Positions 40,292 through 50,618 of a DNA stretch of 64,000 bases are shown here, piece after piece. The number at the start of each line of letters is the position of its first letter. Position 1 is the stretch's first letter. The position numbers and the translations under genes are program-made. The stretch spans positions 1,674,001 to 1,738,000 of the forward strand of contig NZ_CP035103.1 of assembly GCF_006094695.1 (NCBI RefSeq), written 5' to 3'. Origin of the DNA: Kocuria rosea. GTDB taxonomy: Bacteria > Actinomycetota > Actinomycetes > Actinomycetales > Micrococcaceae. The notes beneath the pieces were generated by a model, which saw only the letters and a program-made list of their open reading frames with translations, did no database searches and had not been told where the DNA came from.

Positions 40292-40888
40292 ATGACGGAC
40301 AAGGTGGAGTTCTGGTTCGACCCCCTGTGCCCCTGGGCCTGGATGACCTCGCGGTGGATGGAGGAGGTCGAGCGGCTGCGCGACGTCGAGGTGCACTGGC
40401 GGATCATCTCGCTGGGCATCCTCAACGAGGAGAACCCCGGCAGCCACCACCACGGCCACGAGGAGTCGATGTGGCTCGTGCGCGTGGTCGAGGCCGCGGC
40501 CCGTGCCCACGGTGACGAGTACAACAAGAGGCTCTACGACGCCATGGGCACGCGGCGCCACCCCGGGGGGATCGAGGACCTGGAGCGGATCATCACCGAG
40601 TCCCTCGAGGAGGTCGGCCTGCCCGCGGAGCTCGCCGCGGCCCGGCACGCCACCGAGTTCGACGACGCGCTGCGGGCCTCCACGGAGGCCGCCCAGGCGG
40701 TCGCCGGCGAGGACATCGGCACGCCCTGCATCTCCGTCAACGGCGTGGGCTTCTTCGGCCCGGTCTTCACGCCGGCGCCCCGGGGCGAGGACGCCGCCCG
40801 GGTCTGGGACGGCTGCCTGGCCCTGGTCTCCCACCACGGGTTCTACGAGCTCAAGCGCGGTCGTGACGAGGGCCCGATCTTCGACTGA
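40292..40888 (+). CDS. DsbA-family oxidoreductase, Rv2466c-like
   Basis: A 198-residue thioredoxin-fold protein with the DsbA-type helical insert. Near the N-terminus it shows WFDPLCPWAWMTSRW: the active-site motif is CPWA, so the second Cys of the usual CxxC is Ala. Rv2466c of M. tuberculosis is a mycothiol-dependent nitroreductase that activates TP053; whether this protein has that activity cannot be read from the sequence. The GTPCISVNG cis-Pro loop is present. No signal peptide, so cytoplasmic. AGAGGA lies about 6 nt before the ATG at 40292. It follows clpX by 64 nt, perhaps in its operon, and ends at a terminator. Confidence 0.88.
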   Translation: MTDKVEFWFDPLCPWAWMTSRWMEEVERLRDVEVHWRIISLGILNEENPGSHHHGHEESMWLVRVVEAAARAHGDEYNKRLYDAMGTRRHPGGIEDLERIITESLEEVGLPAELAAARHATEFDDALRASTEAAQAVAGEDIGTPCISVNGVGFFGPVFTPAPRGEDAARVWDGCLALVSHHGFYELKRGRDEGPIFD

Positions 40889-40918
40889 GCAGCGACCCGG
40901 ACCGACCCGGGTCCCGGA

Positions 40919-40962
40919 CAGCACGAGGGCCCGGCAGCCGCGGCGGCCGGGCCCTCGTGCTG
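40919..40962. terminator. Bidirectional terminator, Rv2466c-like gene / valS
   Basis: Perfect 16-bp stem (40919-40934 / 40947-40962) with a 12-nt loop between convergent genes. Confidence 0.75.
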
Positions 40963-40978
40963 CGCACCGGGGACGGCG

Positions 40979-43639
40979 CTACCGGGCCGGCTCCTCCGCG
41001 GGGACCAGCTCGACGTCGCGCACGGCGAGGCCCTCGGGCCCGGCGACGAGCACGAGCTCGGCGGCGTTGCCCGCGGCCTTGAGGTCGCCCAGGCCCGCCT
41101 CGAGGCGGGCGACGTCCTCGGAGGCGGCCGTGATGGTCGCCGAGCGCACCTCGGTGCGCTGCTTGACCTTGGCCTCGGACTTGGCCTTGCGCAGCCCCGA
41201 GAGGGCCTCGCCCACGGTCGTGAGCACCTCCGGGTCGGCGCCGGTCACGGCGTCCGCGAAGCCCTCGACGCCCGGCCACGAGGCCCGGTGCACGGAGCCG
41301 GTGCGCCACCAGGACCAGACCTCGTCCGTGGCGAACGGCAGGACGGGGGCGAACAGGCGCAGCAGCGCGTCGAGGGTCGTGGCGAGCGCGGCGTGCACGG
41401 ACGCCTGCGCGGCCGCCCCGCGGGCCCCGTAGGCCCGGTCCTTCACGAGCTCGACGTAGTCGTCGGTGAAGGTCCAGAAGAACTGCTCGGTGAGCTGCAG
41501 GGCCCGGGCGTACTCGTAGTCCCGGAACGCCTGGCCGGCGCGCTCCACGACCGTGGCCAGCTGGGCGAGCAGCGCACGGTCCACCGCGTCGGTCACGACG
41601 TCCGCGGACGCCCCGGCGCCGAGCACGGAGGCCTCGGTGACGCCCTGGGCGAGGACGAACTTCGAGGCGTTGAGCAGCTTGATGGCCAGCCGGCGGCCGA
41701 TCTTCATCTGCCCCTCGTCGTAGGCGGTGTCCGCGCCCAGGCGGGCGGAGGCGGCCCAGTAGCGCACCGCGTCGGCCCCGTAGTTCTCGAGCACCTCGGT
41801 GGGGACCACCACGTTGCCCTTGGACTTGGACATCTTCTTGCGGTCCGGGTCGAGGATCCACCCGGAGAGCGCGGTGTTGGTCCAGGGCACCGTGCCGGCC
41901 AGCGACTCGGAGCGCACCACCGTGGAGAACAGCCAGGTGCGGATGATGTCGTGGCCCTGGGGCCGGAGGTCCATCGGGAAGGTGTTGGCGTGCAGCCGCT
42001 CGTCGAACGCCCAGCCGGTGGCGATCTGGGGGGACAGCGAGGACGTCGCCCAGGTGTCGAGCACGTCCGGGTCGCCGGTGAAGCCGTGCGGCTGGTCCCG
42101 CTGGGTCTCGTCGAAGCCGGGGGCCGGGTCGGCGGCCGGGTCCACGGGCAGCTGGTCGAGGGCGGGCAGGACGGGGTCGTCGTAGTCCGGGTTGCCGTCG
42201 CCGTCGAGCCGGTACCAGACCGGGAAGGGCACCCCGAAGAAGCGCTGGCGGGAGATCAGCCAGTCGCCGTGCAGGCCCTCGATCCAGTTCTCGTACCGGG
42301 ACCGCATGAACGCGGGGTGCCAGTCCATCTCGCGCCCGCGCCCGATGAGCGCCTCGCGCCGGTCGGCGTCGCGGCCGCCGTTGCGGATGTACCACTGGCG
42401 GGAGGTGACGACCTCGAGCGGCTTGTCGCCCTTCTCGTAGAAGTTCACCGGGTGCATGACCTTCCGGGGCTCGCCCACCAGGTCCCCGGACTCCCGGAGC
42501 ATCTCCACGACGGCCTGCTGCGCCGAGAACACGGTCCTGCCCGCCACCTCGGCGTAGCGCTCGGCCGGGGCGCCGGCGGCGATCCACTCCGGGGTCTCGC
42601 TCGCGAAGCGGCCGTCACGGCCGATCAGCGCCCGGGTCGGGAGGTCCAGCTCCCGCCACCACGTCACGTCGGTGAGGTCGCCGAAGGTGCAGATCATGGC
42701 GATCCCGGAGCCCTTGTCCGGCTTGGCCAGCGGGTGCGCCCGCACCTCGACCTCGACGTCGAACAGGGGGGAGCGCACCGTGGTGCCGAACAGCGGCTGG
42801 TAGCGCTCGTCGTCCGGGTGGGCCACGAGGGCCACGCACGCGGGCAGCAGCTCGGGGCGGGTGGTCTCGATGTGCACCGGCTCGCCGTCGGGACGGTGGA
42901 AGGCGACCCGGTGGTAGGTGCCCTCCCGCTCCCGGTCCTCGAGCTCGGCCTGGGCCACGGCGGTGCGGAAGGTGACGTCCCACAGGGTGGGGGCCTCGGC
43001 CATGTAGGCGTTGCCGGCCGCGAGGTCCTGGAGGAAGGCGCGCTGGGAGACGGCCCGGGAGCGGGCGTCGATGGTGCGGTAGGTGCGGGTCCAGTCCACG
43101 GACAGGCCCAGGGTGGAGAACAGCTGCTCGAAGACCTTCTCGTCCTCGACGGCCAGCTCCTCGCAGAGCTCGATGAAGTTCTTGCGGGAGACCACGTCCC
43201 AGTCGCGCTGGTTCTTCGCGGGCTTCTCCGGCGGGCGGTAGCCCTCGACGTAGGGCCTCGTGGGGTCGCAGCGCACGCCGTAGTAGTTCTGCACGCGGCG
43301 CTCGGTGGGCAGGCCGTTGTCGTCCCAGCCCAGCGGGTAGAAGACGTTCTTGCCGCTCATCCGCTGGAAGCGGGCGATCACGTCCGTCTGCGTGTAGGAG
43401 AACATGTGGCCGACGTGCAGGGAGCCCGAGGCGGTCGGCGGGGGAGTGTCGATCGAGTAGACCTGCTCGCGCGTGGTGTCCTCGTCGAAGGCGAAGGTGC
43501 CCTCCTCGCGCCACCTGCGCGCGTACTTCTGCTCGAGGCCCTCCAGGGCGGGCTTGTCGGGAACGGTCACGGGCGTGGTCTCGGGCGTGGTCTCCGGTGC
43601 GGTCCCGGGCGTGTCTGTGCCCTGCGTGTTGTCAGCCAT
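40979..43639 (-). CDS. valS: Valyl-tRNA synthetase
   Basis: Class I synthetase charging tRNA-Val, 886 residues. HIGH-type motif as HVGH (about residues 75-78) after PPPTASGSL, and KMSKS near residue 603. The CP1 editing domain lies between and the C-terminal coiled-coil is present. The ATG at 43639 (MADNTQG) is chosen because the upstream residues are non-family Arg/Gly/Pro sequence; GAGACT lies 7 nt before it, a poor leaderless-type box. N-terminal residues 1-35 are Thr/Pro/Glu-rich and carry several near-repeats. Divergent from the SDR gene. Confidence 0.95.
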   Translation of the reverse strand: MADNTQGTDTPGTAPETTPETTPVTVPDKPALEGLEQKYARRWREEGTFAFDEDTTREQVYSIDTPPPTASGSLHVGHMFSYTQTDVIARFQRMSGKNVFYPLGWDDNGLPTERRVQNYYGVRCDPTRPYVEGYRPPEKPAKNQRDWDVVSRKNFIELCEELAVEDEKVFEQLFSTLGLSVDWTRTYRTIDARSRAVSQRAFLQDLAAGNAYMAEAPTLWDVTFRTAVAQAELEDREREGTYHRVAFHRPDGEPVHIETTRPELLPACVALVAHPDDERYQPLFGTTVRSPLFDVEVEVRAHPLAKPDKGSGIAMICTFGDLTDVTWWRELDLPTRALIGRDGRFASETPEWIAAGAPAERYAEVAGRTVFSAQQAVVEMLRESGDLVGEPRKVMHPVNFYEKGDKPLEVVTSRQWYIRNGGRDADRREALIGRGREMDWHPAFMRSRYENWIEGLHGDWLISRQRFFGVPFPVWYRLDGDGNPDYDDPVLPALDQLPVDPAADPAPGFDETQRDQPHGFTGDPDVLDTWATSSLSPQIATGWAFDERLHANTFPMDLRPQGHDIIRTWLFSTVVRSESLAGTVPWTNTALSGWILDPDRKKMSKSKGNVVVPTEVLENYGADAVRYWAASARLGADTAYDEGQMKIGRRLAIKLLNASKFVLAQGVTEASVLGAGASADVVTDAVDRALLAQLATVVERAGQAFRDYEYARALQLTEQFFWTFTDDYVELVKDRAYGARGAAAQASVHAALATTLDALLRLFAPVLPFATDEVWSWWRTGSVHRASWPGVEGFADAVTGADPEVLTTVGEALSGLRKAKSEAKVKQRTEVRSATITAASEDVARLEAGLGDLKAAGNAAELVLVAGPEGLAVRDVELVPAEEPAR

Positions 43640-43711
43640 GCCGACCAGTCTCTCACGAGCCCCGGCGCGCGCCCCGACGCCCCGGTGCTTGGGCGGCGCC
43701 CGGCGCCCGGC

Positions 43712-43717
43712 TAGCGT
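43712..43717 (+). promoter_or_regulatory. -10 box of the SDR gene, leaderless type
   Basis: TAGCGT with 7 nt to the ATG at 43725. Confidence 0.55.
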
Positions 43718-43724
43718 GGGACCC

Positions 43725-44504
43725 ATGACCGATCAGCAGAGCTCCACCACGCACACCGGCAGGGTCGCCGTCGTCACCGGCGCGTCGACCGGCATCGGGG
43801 AGGCCACCGCGCGCGAGCTGCGCCGGTCCGGCTGGACCGTCTACGCGGTGGCCCGCCGCGCCGAACGGCTCGAGGCCCTGGCCCGCGAGACGGGGGCCGT
43901 GCCCGCGCCGTGCGACATCACCTCGGACGCCGACGTCGAGGCCCTCCGGGACCAGGTGCTGGAGGAGCAGGGCCGCGTGGACGCGCTGCTCAACATCTCC
44001 GGCGGCGCCCGCGGCACGGACCGCGTGGCCGAGGCCAGCACCGAGGACTGGGAGTGGATGTACCAGGTCAACGTGCTCGGCACGATGCGCCTGACCCGCG
44101 CCTTCCTCCCGGCGCTGCGCGCCAACGGCGAGGGCACCGTCCTGAACCTCACGTCCCTCGCCGCGCACCGGGCCTACGAGGGCGGCGGCGGCTACAACGC
44201 CGCGAAGTTCGCCGAGCGGGCCATGACGGAGGCGCTGCGGCTCGAGGAGGCCGAGCACAACGTGCGTGTCGTCGAGATCGCCCCGGGCCTCGTGCACACC
44301 CCGGAGTTCTCCCTCAACCGTCTCGGCGGGGACCAGGAGGCCGCGGAGAAGGTCTACGCGGGCGTGGACAAGCCCCTCACCTCCGAGGACGTCGCCCAGG
44401 TGTGCGCCTTCGCGGTGAACCTGCCCCACCACGTGGACCTCGACACCGTGACCATCAAGCCGGTCGCCCAGGCGGCCCCGCACAAGCTGATCCGCGGCCG
44501 GTAG
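43725..44504 (+). CDS. Short-chain dehydrogenase/reductase
   Basis: NAD(P)-dependent oxidoreductase of the classical SDR type, 259 residues. Cofactor motif GASTGIGEA (about residues 19-27), Arg after strand 2 (AVARRAERL) that favours NADP, NIS in place of the usual NNAG (LLNISGG), the catalytic Ser in LTSLAAH, and the YNAAKFAE Tyr-Lys pair. The PGLVHTPEFS loop follows. Substrate unknown. The gene is monocistronic and sits between divergent valS and the ileS T-box. Confidence 0.9.
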   Translation: MTDQQSSTTHTGRVAVVTGASTGIGEATARELRRSGWTVYAVARRAERLEALARETGAVPAPCDITSDADVEALRDQVLEEQGRVDALLNISGGARGTDRVAEASTEDWEWMYQVNVLGTMRLTRAFLPALRANGEGTVLNLTSLAAHRAYEGGGGYNAAKFAERAMTEALRLEEAEHNVRVVEIAPGLVHTPEFSLNRLGGDQEAAEKVYAGVDKPLTSEDVAQVCAFAVNLPHHVDLDTVTIKPVAQAAPHKLIRGR

Positions 44505-44538
44505 CCCTCCCGCGACCTCGGCGAAGTCGCCGGTGGGT

Positions 44539-44544
44539 TAAGAT
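44539..44544 (+). promoter_or_regulatory. -10 box of ileS
   Basis: TAAGAT; the predicted start point near 44551 is the beginning of the T-box leader. Confidence 0.6.
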
Positions 44545-44550
44545 GGGGGC

Positions 44551-44802
44551 AGTCATCACGGCGTCGATCCGGCCATCACCGGGGAGTCTTCGGAAGAACA
44601 GGCCCGCCCCGCCCCGGGGCACGCCCCAGTAGAACCGAACGGGTAAGCCCGTCACAGCAGTCGACGAGCGGCGGCCCGCGTCCCCCAGGGGACCGGGGCG
44701 CAAGCGAGGTGGTACCGCGTTCCGCCCCGGGCGACCGGCCGGCAGCGTCCTTGCACCCTGACCCGCACGAGCAGCACCGACGTCAGAACGAGGATGGACC
44801 CC
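44551..44802 (+). promoter_or_regulatory. T-box riboswitch (class II, translational) of ileS
   Basis: tRNA-sensing leader. A short stem I carries ATC (44575-44577), the Ile specifier codon, followed by the GGGGAG...GAAGAAC elements of actinobacterial ileS leaders. The T-box sequence AGGTGGTACCGCG is at 44707-44719; it pairs with the free CCA end of uncharged tRNA-Ile. In this class, known from Mycobacterium and Streptomyces, the alternative stem hides the Shine-Dalgarno instead of forming a terminator. The run from 44720 to 44790 contains no T-tract terminator, consistent with that. ileS translation should rise when charged tRNA-Ile is scarce. Confidence 0.9.
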
Positions 44803-47800
44803 GTGTCAGACCAGCCCGTCTACCCCAAGGCGACCACCGACCCCGCGGCCCGGGGCGTGCCCGCGGCGCCCGCGTTCCCCGCCGTGGAGGAGCGCGTCCT
44901 CGCCTACTGGGCGCAGGACCGCACGTTCCAGGCCAGCGTGGACCAGCGCGACCCCGGCCGGGACGGCTCCAACGAGTTCGTCTTCTACGACGGCCCGCCC
45001 TTCGCCAACGGACTGCCGCACTACGGGCACCTCCTCACGGGCTACGTCAAGGACCTCGTGGCCCGGTACCAGACCCAGCGGGGACGCCGGGTGGAGCGCC
45101 GCTTCGGCTGGGACACCCACGGCCTGCCCGCCGAGCTCGAGGCGATGAAGCAGCTCGGGATGGCGGACAAGCAGGAGATCGAGCGGATGGGCGTCGCGGC
45201 GTTCAACGACGCCTGCCGGTCCTCCGTGATGAAGTACGCCTCCGAGTGGCAGGACTACGTCACCCGCCAGGCCCGGTGGGTCGACTTCGACAACGACTAC
45301 AAGACCCTCAACCCGGACTACATGGAGTCCGTGATCGCCGCGTTCAAGGCGCTCGACGACAAGGGCCTCGTCTACTCCGGCTACCGCGTCCTCCCTTACT
45401 GCTGGAAGGACGAGACCCCGCTGTCCAACCACGAGCTGCGGATGGACGACGACGTCTACCAGGACCGCCAGGACCAGACGGTGACCGTCACCTTCCCCGT
45501 GCTCGACGACGCCTCCTGGGCGGTCCGGCCCGAACTGGCCGCCGAGCTCGCCGGGGTGGAGGCCCTCGCCTGGACCACCACGCCCTGGACGCTGCCGACC
45601 AACCAGGCGATCGCCGTGGGCCCCGAGATCGTCTACGCCGTGGTCCCCGGCGCCGGGGAGCTCGAGGGCCGGCGCTTCCTGGTCGCCGAGGAGCTGCTGG
45701 GCGCCTACGCGAAGGACCTCGGCTGGGGCGAGGCCGAGGACCCGGCGGCGGCCGCGGCCGCGGCCGTGACCGCCCGGCACCGCGGGGCCGACCTCGAGGG
45801 GCTGCGCTACCAGCGGCTGTGGGACTACTTCGCGGACGCCGAGCGCTTCGGCACGGGCACGTCCTGGCAGTTCGTCGTGGCCGACTACGTCACCACCACC
45901 GACGGCACCGGGCTCGTGCACCAGGCGCCCGCCTACGGCGAGGACGACCAGAACGTCTGCGCCCGCTACGACATCCCCGTGGTGCTCTCCCTCGACGAGT
46001 CCGGGGTGTTCTACCGGCTCTTCGAGGACGAGCGGCTCGCCCCCGGCGCGCCCCTGGCCGGGATCGCCGGGCGCAACGTCTTCGACAAGGACGTGGCCCG
46101 CACGGTGGTCCGGGACCTCAGGGCCCAGGGCCGGCTGGTCCGGGAGGCCAGCTACGAGCACCCGTACCCGCACTGCTGGCGCTGCCGGAACCCGCTCATC
46201 TACCGCGCGGTGTCCTCCTGGTTCGTGGAGGTCACCCGGATCAAGGAGCGGATGGTCGAGCTCAACCAGCAGATCACCTGGATCCCGGAGAAAGTCAAGG
46301 ACGGCCAGTTCGGCAAGTGGCTGGAGAACGCCCGCGACTGGTCGATCTCCCGCAACCGGTACTGGGGCACGCCCATCCCGGTGTGGGAGTCCGACGACCC
46401 CGAGCACCCGCGCCGCGACGTCTACGGCTCCCTCGCCGAGCTGGAGGCCGACTTCGGCCGGCTGCCCGTCAACGACCGGGGCGAGGTCGACCTGCACCGG
46501 CCCTGGATCGACGAGCTGACCCGCCCGAACCCCGACGACCCGACGGGCGCCGCCACGATGCGCCGCGTGCCCGAGGTGCTGGACGTGTGGTTCGACTCCG
46601 GGTCGATGCCGTACGCCCAGGTGCACTACCCCATGGAGAACCGGGAGTGGTTCGAGACCCACAACCCCGGCGACTTCATCGTGGAGTACATCGGCCAGAC
46701 CCGCGGCTGGTTCTACACGCTGCACATCCTGGCGACCGCGCTGTTCGACCGGCCCGCGTTCCGCAACGTCATCAGCCACGGCATCGTGCTGGGCTCGGAC
46801 GGGCAGAAGATGTCGAAGTCCCTGCGCAACTACCCGGACGTCAACGAGGTCCTGGACCGGGACGGCGCGGACGCGATGCGCTGGTTCCTGATGTCCAGCC
46901 CCATCCTGCGCGGCGGGAACCTGGTGGTCACGGAGCAGAGCATCCGCGACGGCGTGCGCCAGATGATGCTGCCGCTGTGGAACGTCTACCACTTCTTCGG
47001 CCTCTACACGAACGCCGCGAACGGCGGCGCCGGCTACGAGGCCCGGACCCGCCACGACTCGGAGCACGTGATGGACCGCTTCGTGCTGGCCGCCACCGGC
47101 CGGCTCGTGACGGACGTCCAGGACGCCTTCGACCGCTACGACGTCTCCGGGGCCGCGGAGCGCCTGCGCTCCTACATGGACACCCTGACCAACTGGTACG
47201 TGCGCCGCTCCCGGGACCGGTTCTTCAACGAGGACACCGTCGCCTTCGACGTGCTGTACACCTGCCTGGAGACCGTCTGCCGGGTGGCCGCCCCGCTGCT
47301 GCCCCTGGTCGCGGAGGAGATCTGGCGCGGGCTGACCGCCGGGCGCTCCGTGCACCTGACCGACTGGCCGGACGCCTCGCTGTTCCCCGCCGAGGCCGAC
47401 CTGGTGGCGCGCATGGAGACGACCCGCACGATCTGCTCCAACGGCTCCGCCCTGCGCAAGGCCCACCAGCTGCGCGTGCGCCAGCCGCTGGCCGGGATGA
47501 CCGTGGTGGTGCCCGGGGGAGACGAGCTCGCGGGCACCTTCGAGCGCATCGTCGCGGACGAGCTGAACCTCAAGTCGGTGACCCTGCTCGACGCCGGCCA
47601 GGCCTCCGCGGAGCAGTTCGGCATCTCCCAGCAGCTCAAGGTCAACGCCCGCGCCGCGGGACCCCGCCTGGGCAAGGGCGTGCAGGCCGTGATCAAGGCC
47701 GCGAAGTCCGGGGACTGGAGCACGGCCGAGGACGGCACCGTCACCGCCGGCGGAACGGCGCTGCAGGAGGGCGAGTACGAGCTCGAGACCGTCGTGGCGC

Positions 47801-48162
47801 AGGACGCCGCGGCCGGGTCCCGCGCCGTGGCGGTCCTGCCCGGCGGCGGCTTCCTCGTCCTCGACACCGAGCTCACCCCCGAGCTCGAGGCCGAGGGCAC
47901 CGCCCGGGACATGGTCCGGGCGATCCAGCAGGCCCGCAAGGACGCCGCCCTCCAGGTCTCCGACCGGATCCGCACCGTCGTCACCGCCGACGAGCGGACG
48001 GTCGCCGCCCTCGAGGCCAACCGCGGGCTCGTGGCCGGCGAGACGCTCTCCGCCGAGCTCGAGCTGCGCGTGGGCGAACCGGCCGTGGCCGTGTCCGTCT
48101 TGGGCGCCCCGACCGGGGCCTCCGCCGGCACCTCCGCCGGCACCGGGGCGGTGCGGGCGTGA
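44803..48162 (+). CDS. ileS: Isoleucyl-tRNA synthetase
   Basis: Class I synthetase charging tRNA-Ile, about 1119 residues, the long form. HIGH-type motif as PHYGHLLTG (near residue 70) and KMSKS as QKMSKSLRN (near 668). The large CP1 editing insertion and the C-terminal anticodon domain are complete; the last 30 residues are a Gly/Ala/Ser-rich tail ([16 protein letters not shown]). Start: GTG at 44803 has GAGGA at 8 nt; the in-frame ATG at 44794 lies inside that GAGGA and is less likely. The T-box leader controls it. The stop overlaps the folC GTG (4 nt). Confidence 0.93.
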   Translation: MSDQPVYPKATTDPAARGVPAAPAFPAVEERVLAYWAQDRTFQASVDQRDPGRDGSNEFVFYDGPPFANGLPHYGHLLTGYVKDLVARYQTQRGRRVERRFGWDTHGLPAELEAMKQLGMADKQEIERMGVAAFNDACRSSVMKYASEWQDYVTRQARWVDFDNDYKTLNPDYMESVIAAFKALDDKGLVYSGYRVLPYCWKDETPLSNHELRMDDDVYQDRQDQTVTVTFPVLDDASWAVRPELAAELAGVEALAWTTTPWTLPTNQAIAVGPEIVYAVVPGAGELEGRRFLVAEELLGAYAKDLGWGEAEDPAAAAAAAVTARHRGADLEGLRYQRLWDYFADAERFGTGTSWQFVVADYVTTTDGTGLVHQAPAYGEDDQNVCARYDIPVVLSLDESGVFYRLFEDERLAPGAPLAGIAGRNVFDKDVARTVVRDLRAQGRLVREASYEHPYPHCWRCRNPLIYRAVSSWFVEVTRIKERMVELNQQITWIPEKVKDGQFGKWLENARDWSISRNRYWGTPIPVWESDDPEHPRRDVYGSLAELEADFGRLPVNDRGEVDLHRPWIDELTRPNPDDPTGAATMRRVPEVLDVWFDSGSMPYAQVHYPMENREWFETHNPGDFIVEYIGQTRGWFYTLHILATALFDRPAFRNVISHGIVLGSDGQKMSKSLRNYPDVNEVLDRDGADAMRWFLMSSPILRGGNLVVTEQSIRDGVRQMMLPLWNVYHFFGLYTNAANGGAGYEARTRHDSEHVMDRFVLAATGRLVTDVQDAFDRYDVSGAAERLRSYMDTLTNWYVRRSRDRFFNEDTVAFDVLYTCLETVCRVAAPLLPLVAEEIWRGLTAGRSVHLTDWPDASLFPAEADLVARMETTRTICSNGSALRKAHQLRVRQPLAGMTVVVPGGDELAGTFERIVADELNLKSVTLLDAGQASAEQFGISQQLKVNARAAGPRLGKGVQAVIKAAKSGDWSTAEDGTVTAGGTALQEGEYELETVVAQDAAAGSRAVAVLPGGGFLVLDTELTPELEAEGTARDMVRAIQQARKDAALQVSDRIRTVVTADERTVAALEANRGLVAGETLSAELELRVGEPAVAVSVLGAPTGASAGTSAGTGAVRA

Positions 48163-49532
48163 GCGCCCCCTTCGCCGGGACCGGTGGGGCGGGGACCGTC
48201 GAGGAGGTCTACGCCCGGCTGCTCGAGCGCGCCCCCGAGAACCGGATGGCCCCGCGCCTGGACGCGATGCGCCGGACCATGGAGGTCCTGGGGGAGCCGC
48301 AGCGCGCCGCCCCGGTGATCCACCTGACCGGCACGAACGGCAAGACCTCGACCGCCCGGATGGTGGAGGCCCTGCTGCTCGCCCACGACCTGCGGGTGGG
48401 CCGCTACACCAGCCCCCACCTCTCCCGGGTCACCGAGCGGATCAGCGTGGACGGCGCGCCCGTCGACGACGAGACCTTCGTGCGCGTCTTCGGCGAGATC
48501 GCCCCGTACCTGGGCTTCGTGGACGCCGAGCTGGCCGAGCGGGGGGAGCCCCGGCTCAGCTACTTCGAGACCGTCACGGCGCTCGCGTTCGCGGTCTTCG
48601 CGGACGCGCCGGTCGACGTCGTCGTCCTCGAGGTGGGCATCGGCGGCTCCTGGGACGCCACGAACGTGGCGGACGCCGCGGTGTCCGTGGTGACCCCGAT
48701 CGACCTCGACCACACGGACCTGCTCGGCGACACGCTCGGGGAGATCGCCGCCGAGAAGGCCGGGATCCTCAAGCCGGGCGGGTTCCTCGTCTCCGCCGCG
48801 CAGGACCCGGAGGCCGCCGAGGTGCTCCTAGCCCGGGCCCGGGAGCTCGGCGTCCCGTTCCGCTTCGGCGGCGTGGAGTTCGGCGTGGAGGCCCGCGCCA
48901 CGGCCGTGGGCGGTCAGGTGCTCACGCTCCAGGGCCTGGCCGGGCGGTACCCCGAGGTCCTGCTGCCGCTGTTCGGCGCCCACCAGGCGGAGAACGCGGC
49001 CCTGGCCCTCGCCGCTGTGGAGGCCTTCCTGGGCGGCGGGGAGAAGGAGCTCAACCCCGAGCTGGTCCGCACCGGGCTGGGCGCCGTCGAGTCTCCGGGA
49101 CGCCTGGAGCTGGCCCGCAAGGCGCCCCCGGTGGTCCTCGACGCCGCGCACAACCCGCACGGGCTCACGGCCGCGGCGGCCGCCCTCAAGGAGGCCTTCA
49201 CGTTCGGGAAGCTCAACCTCGTGGTGGGGATGCTCCGGGAGAAGGATGCCGAGGCGATGCTGCGGGTCCTGCTCGACGAGTACGAGGAGTTCCACACCGA
49301 GTTCTGGTTCACCCGGTCCTCCTCGCCCCGGGCGGTCGACCCGCAGGAGCTCGTGGAGCTCGCCGTGGACCTCGGCTTCCCGGAGGACGTGGTCCACGCC
49401 GTCCCGCAGCTCGACGACGCGATGACCGAGGCCGTCCAGGACGCCGCCGCCCGCCCGGAGTTCGACGGCGCCGTGCTGGTCACTGGCTCGATCACCGTGG
49501 TCGGCGAGGCCCGCACGCTGCTGGGGCTGTGA
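48159..49532 (+). CDS. folC: Folylpolyglutamate synthase / dihydrofolate synthase
   Basis: Adds glutamates to folate and, in bifunctional forms, makes dihydrofolate from dihydropteroate; 457 residues. ATP loop TGTNGKTST (about 56-64), the omega-loop [13 protein letters not shown], the metal and carbamylated-Lys-like region [10 protein letters not shown], and the [11 protein letters not shown] segment are visible. GTG at 48159 overlaps the ileS stop as GTGA, so it is translationally coupled to ileS and probably subject to the same T-box-driven transcript. The M. tuberculosis counterpart lies beside valS instead. Confidence 0.93.
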   Translation: MSAPFAGTGGAGTVEEVYARLLERAPENRMAPRLDAMRRTMEVLGEPQRAAPVIHLTGTNGKTSTARMVEALLLAHDLRVGRYTSPHLSRVTERISVDGAPVDDETFVRVFGEIAPYLGFVDAELAERGEPRLSYFETVTALAFAVFADAPVDVVVLEVGIGGSWDATNVADAAVSVVTPIDLDHTDLLGDTLGEIAAEKAGILKPGGFLVSAAQDPEAAEVLLARARELGVPFRFGGVEFGVEARATAVGGQVLTLQGLAGRYPEVLLPLFGAHQAENAALALAAVEAFLGGGEKELNPELVRTGLGAVESPGRLELARKAPPVVLDAAHNPHGLTAAAAALKEAFTFGKLNLVVGMLREKDAEAMLRVLLDEYEEFHTEFWFTRSSSPRAVDPQELVELAVDLGFPEDVVHAVPQLDDAMTEAVQDAAARPEFDGAVLVTGSITVVGEARTLLGL

Positions 49533-49587
49533 CCGTGCCCCGCGCCCCGCACCGACCGCACCCCCCGCAGGAGAGGACCCGTCCCAC

Positions 49588-50031
49588 GTGGCACGCATGA
49601 CCAGAGCCCAGCGCGACCGGCGCCCCGGGCAGCCCCGGCCGCGGCGCTCGATCCGCACGATGTTCGCCTCCTCGGTGCTGGTCATGGAGGCGTTCATCGC
49701 GTTCTTCGCGGCCCTCACCGCCTACGGGGTCCTCGGCCGGGAGCTCGGGGACGGGGGCCGGACGGCGATCCTGGCCGGCGGGACCGCGCTCGCGCTGCTC
49801 CTGGGGCTGGCCCCCGCCGTGCTGGGCCGGCCCTGGGGGTACACGGTCGGCTGGGTCCTGCAGGTCGTGTTCCTGGCCACCGGCTTCGTGCTGCCCACGA
49901 TGTTCTTCGTGGGCGGGCTGTCCGTGCTCGCCTGGTGGTACGCCGTGCGCACCGGGGCGCGGCTGGACCGGGAGAACGCCGCCCGCGACGCCGCCCAGGC
50001 GCAGTGGGAGCGGGAGCACCCGGACGGCTAG
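49588..50031 (+). CDS. DUF4233 membrane protein
   Basis: A 147-residue integral membrane protein with about four hydrophobic segments between residues 24 and 115 ([59 protein letters not shown]), a basic N-terminus and an acidic C-terminus. The DUF4233 family is found between folC and ndk across actinobacteria (Rv2446c position); function unknown. GTG at 49588 has GAGAGGA about 10 nt upstream; an ATG three codons later is possible. Its stop codon overlaps a TAGGCT box that may serve ndk. Confidence 0.85.
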   Translation: MARMTRAQRDRRPGQPRPRRSIRTMFASSVLVMEAFIAFFAALTAYGVLGRELGDGGRTAILAGGTALALLLGLAPAVLGRPWGYTVGWVLQVVFLATGFVLPTMFFVGGLSVLAWWYAVRTGARLDRENAARDAAQAQWEREHPDG

Positions 50032-50034
50032 GCT
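50029..50034 (+). promoter_or_regulatory. Candidate -10 box of ndk
   Basis: TAGGCT; its first three bases are the stop codon of the DUF4233 gene. Leader of about 35 nt to the ndk ATG. Confidence 0.5.
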
Positions 50035-50074
50035 GGGCACCGACATCCTGGACCCGCACCTCGGAAGGACCCCC

Positions 50075-50491
50075 ATGACCACGGAACGCACCCTCGTCCT
50101 CGTCAAGCCCGACGGCGTGGCCCGCGGCCTCACCGGCGAGGTGCTCGCCCGGATCGAGGCGAAGGGCTACCGCCTCGTCGACCTGCGCCTGCTGCACGCG
50201 GAGCGATCCGTGCTGGAGCAGCACTACGCCGAGCACCAGGGGAAGCCGTTCTACGAGCCGCTCGTCGAGTTCATGCTGAGCGGCCCGGTCGTGGCCGCCG
50301 TCGTCGAGGGCCACCGGGTGATCGAGGGCTTCCGGTCCCTGGCCGGGACCACCGAGCCGACCACCGCCGCGCCGGGCACGATCCGCGGCGACCTCGGCCG
50401 GGACTGGGGCGAGAAGGTGCAGCAGAACATCGTGCACGGCTCCGACTCCCCGGAGTCCGCCGAGCGTGAGATCGGCATCTGGTTCGCCTGA
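50075..50491 (+). CDS. ndk: Nucleoside diphosphate kinase
   Basis: Transfers the gamma-phosphate between nucleoside triphosphates and diphosphates, balancing NTP and dNTP pools; 138 residues, standard. KPDGVARGL is the N-terminal signature and the phosphorylated His is in [12 protein letters not shown] (about residue 118), the canonical Ndk signature. GGAAGGA lies about 6 nt before the ATG at 50075. Ends at a 25-bp terminator shared with the convergent VKOR gene. Confidence 0.97.
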   Translation: MTTERTLVLVKPDGVARGLTGEVLARIEAKGYRLVDLRLLHAERSVLEQHYAEHQGKPFYEPLVEFMLSGPVVAAVVEGHRVIEGFRSLAGTTEPTTAAPGTIRGDLGRDWGEKVQQNIVHGSDSPESAEREIGIWFA

Positions 50492-50524
50492 GCCCTGAGC
50501 CCTGAGCCCGCCGGACCCCGGTGC

Positions 50525-50579
50525 GCACCGACGACGACGGCCTCCGCCCAGCACGGGCGGAGGCCGTCGTCGTCGGTGC
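50525..50579. terminator. Bidirectional terminator, ndk / VKOR gene
   Basis: Perfect 25-bp stem (50525-50549 / 50555-50579) with a 5-nt loop. Confidence 0.85.
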
Positions 50580-50618
50580 CGTGCCGCGTCCGGCGCAGCC
50601 GCACGGCACCGGGCGGGC

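Noticed and set aside
44640..44790. Rho-independent terminator inside the ileS leader
   Set aside because: The region lacks a strong stem followed by a T-run; it fits the translational class of T-box instead.
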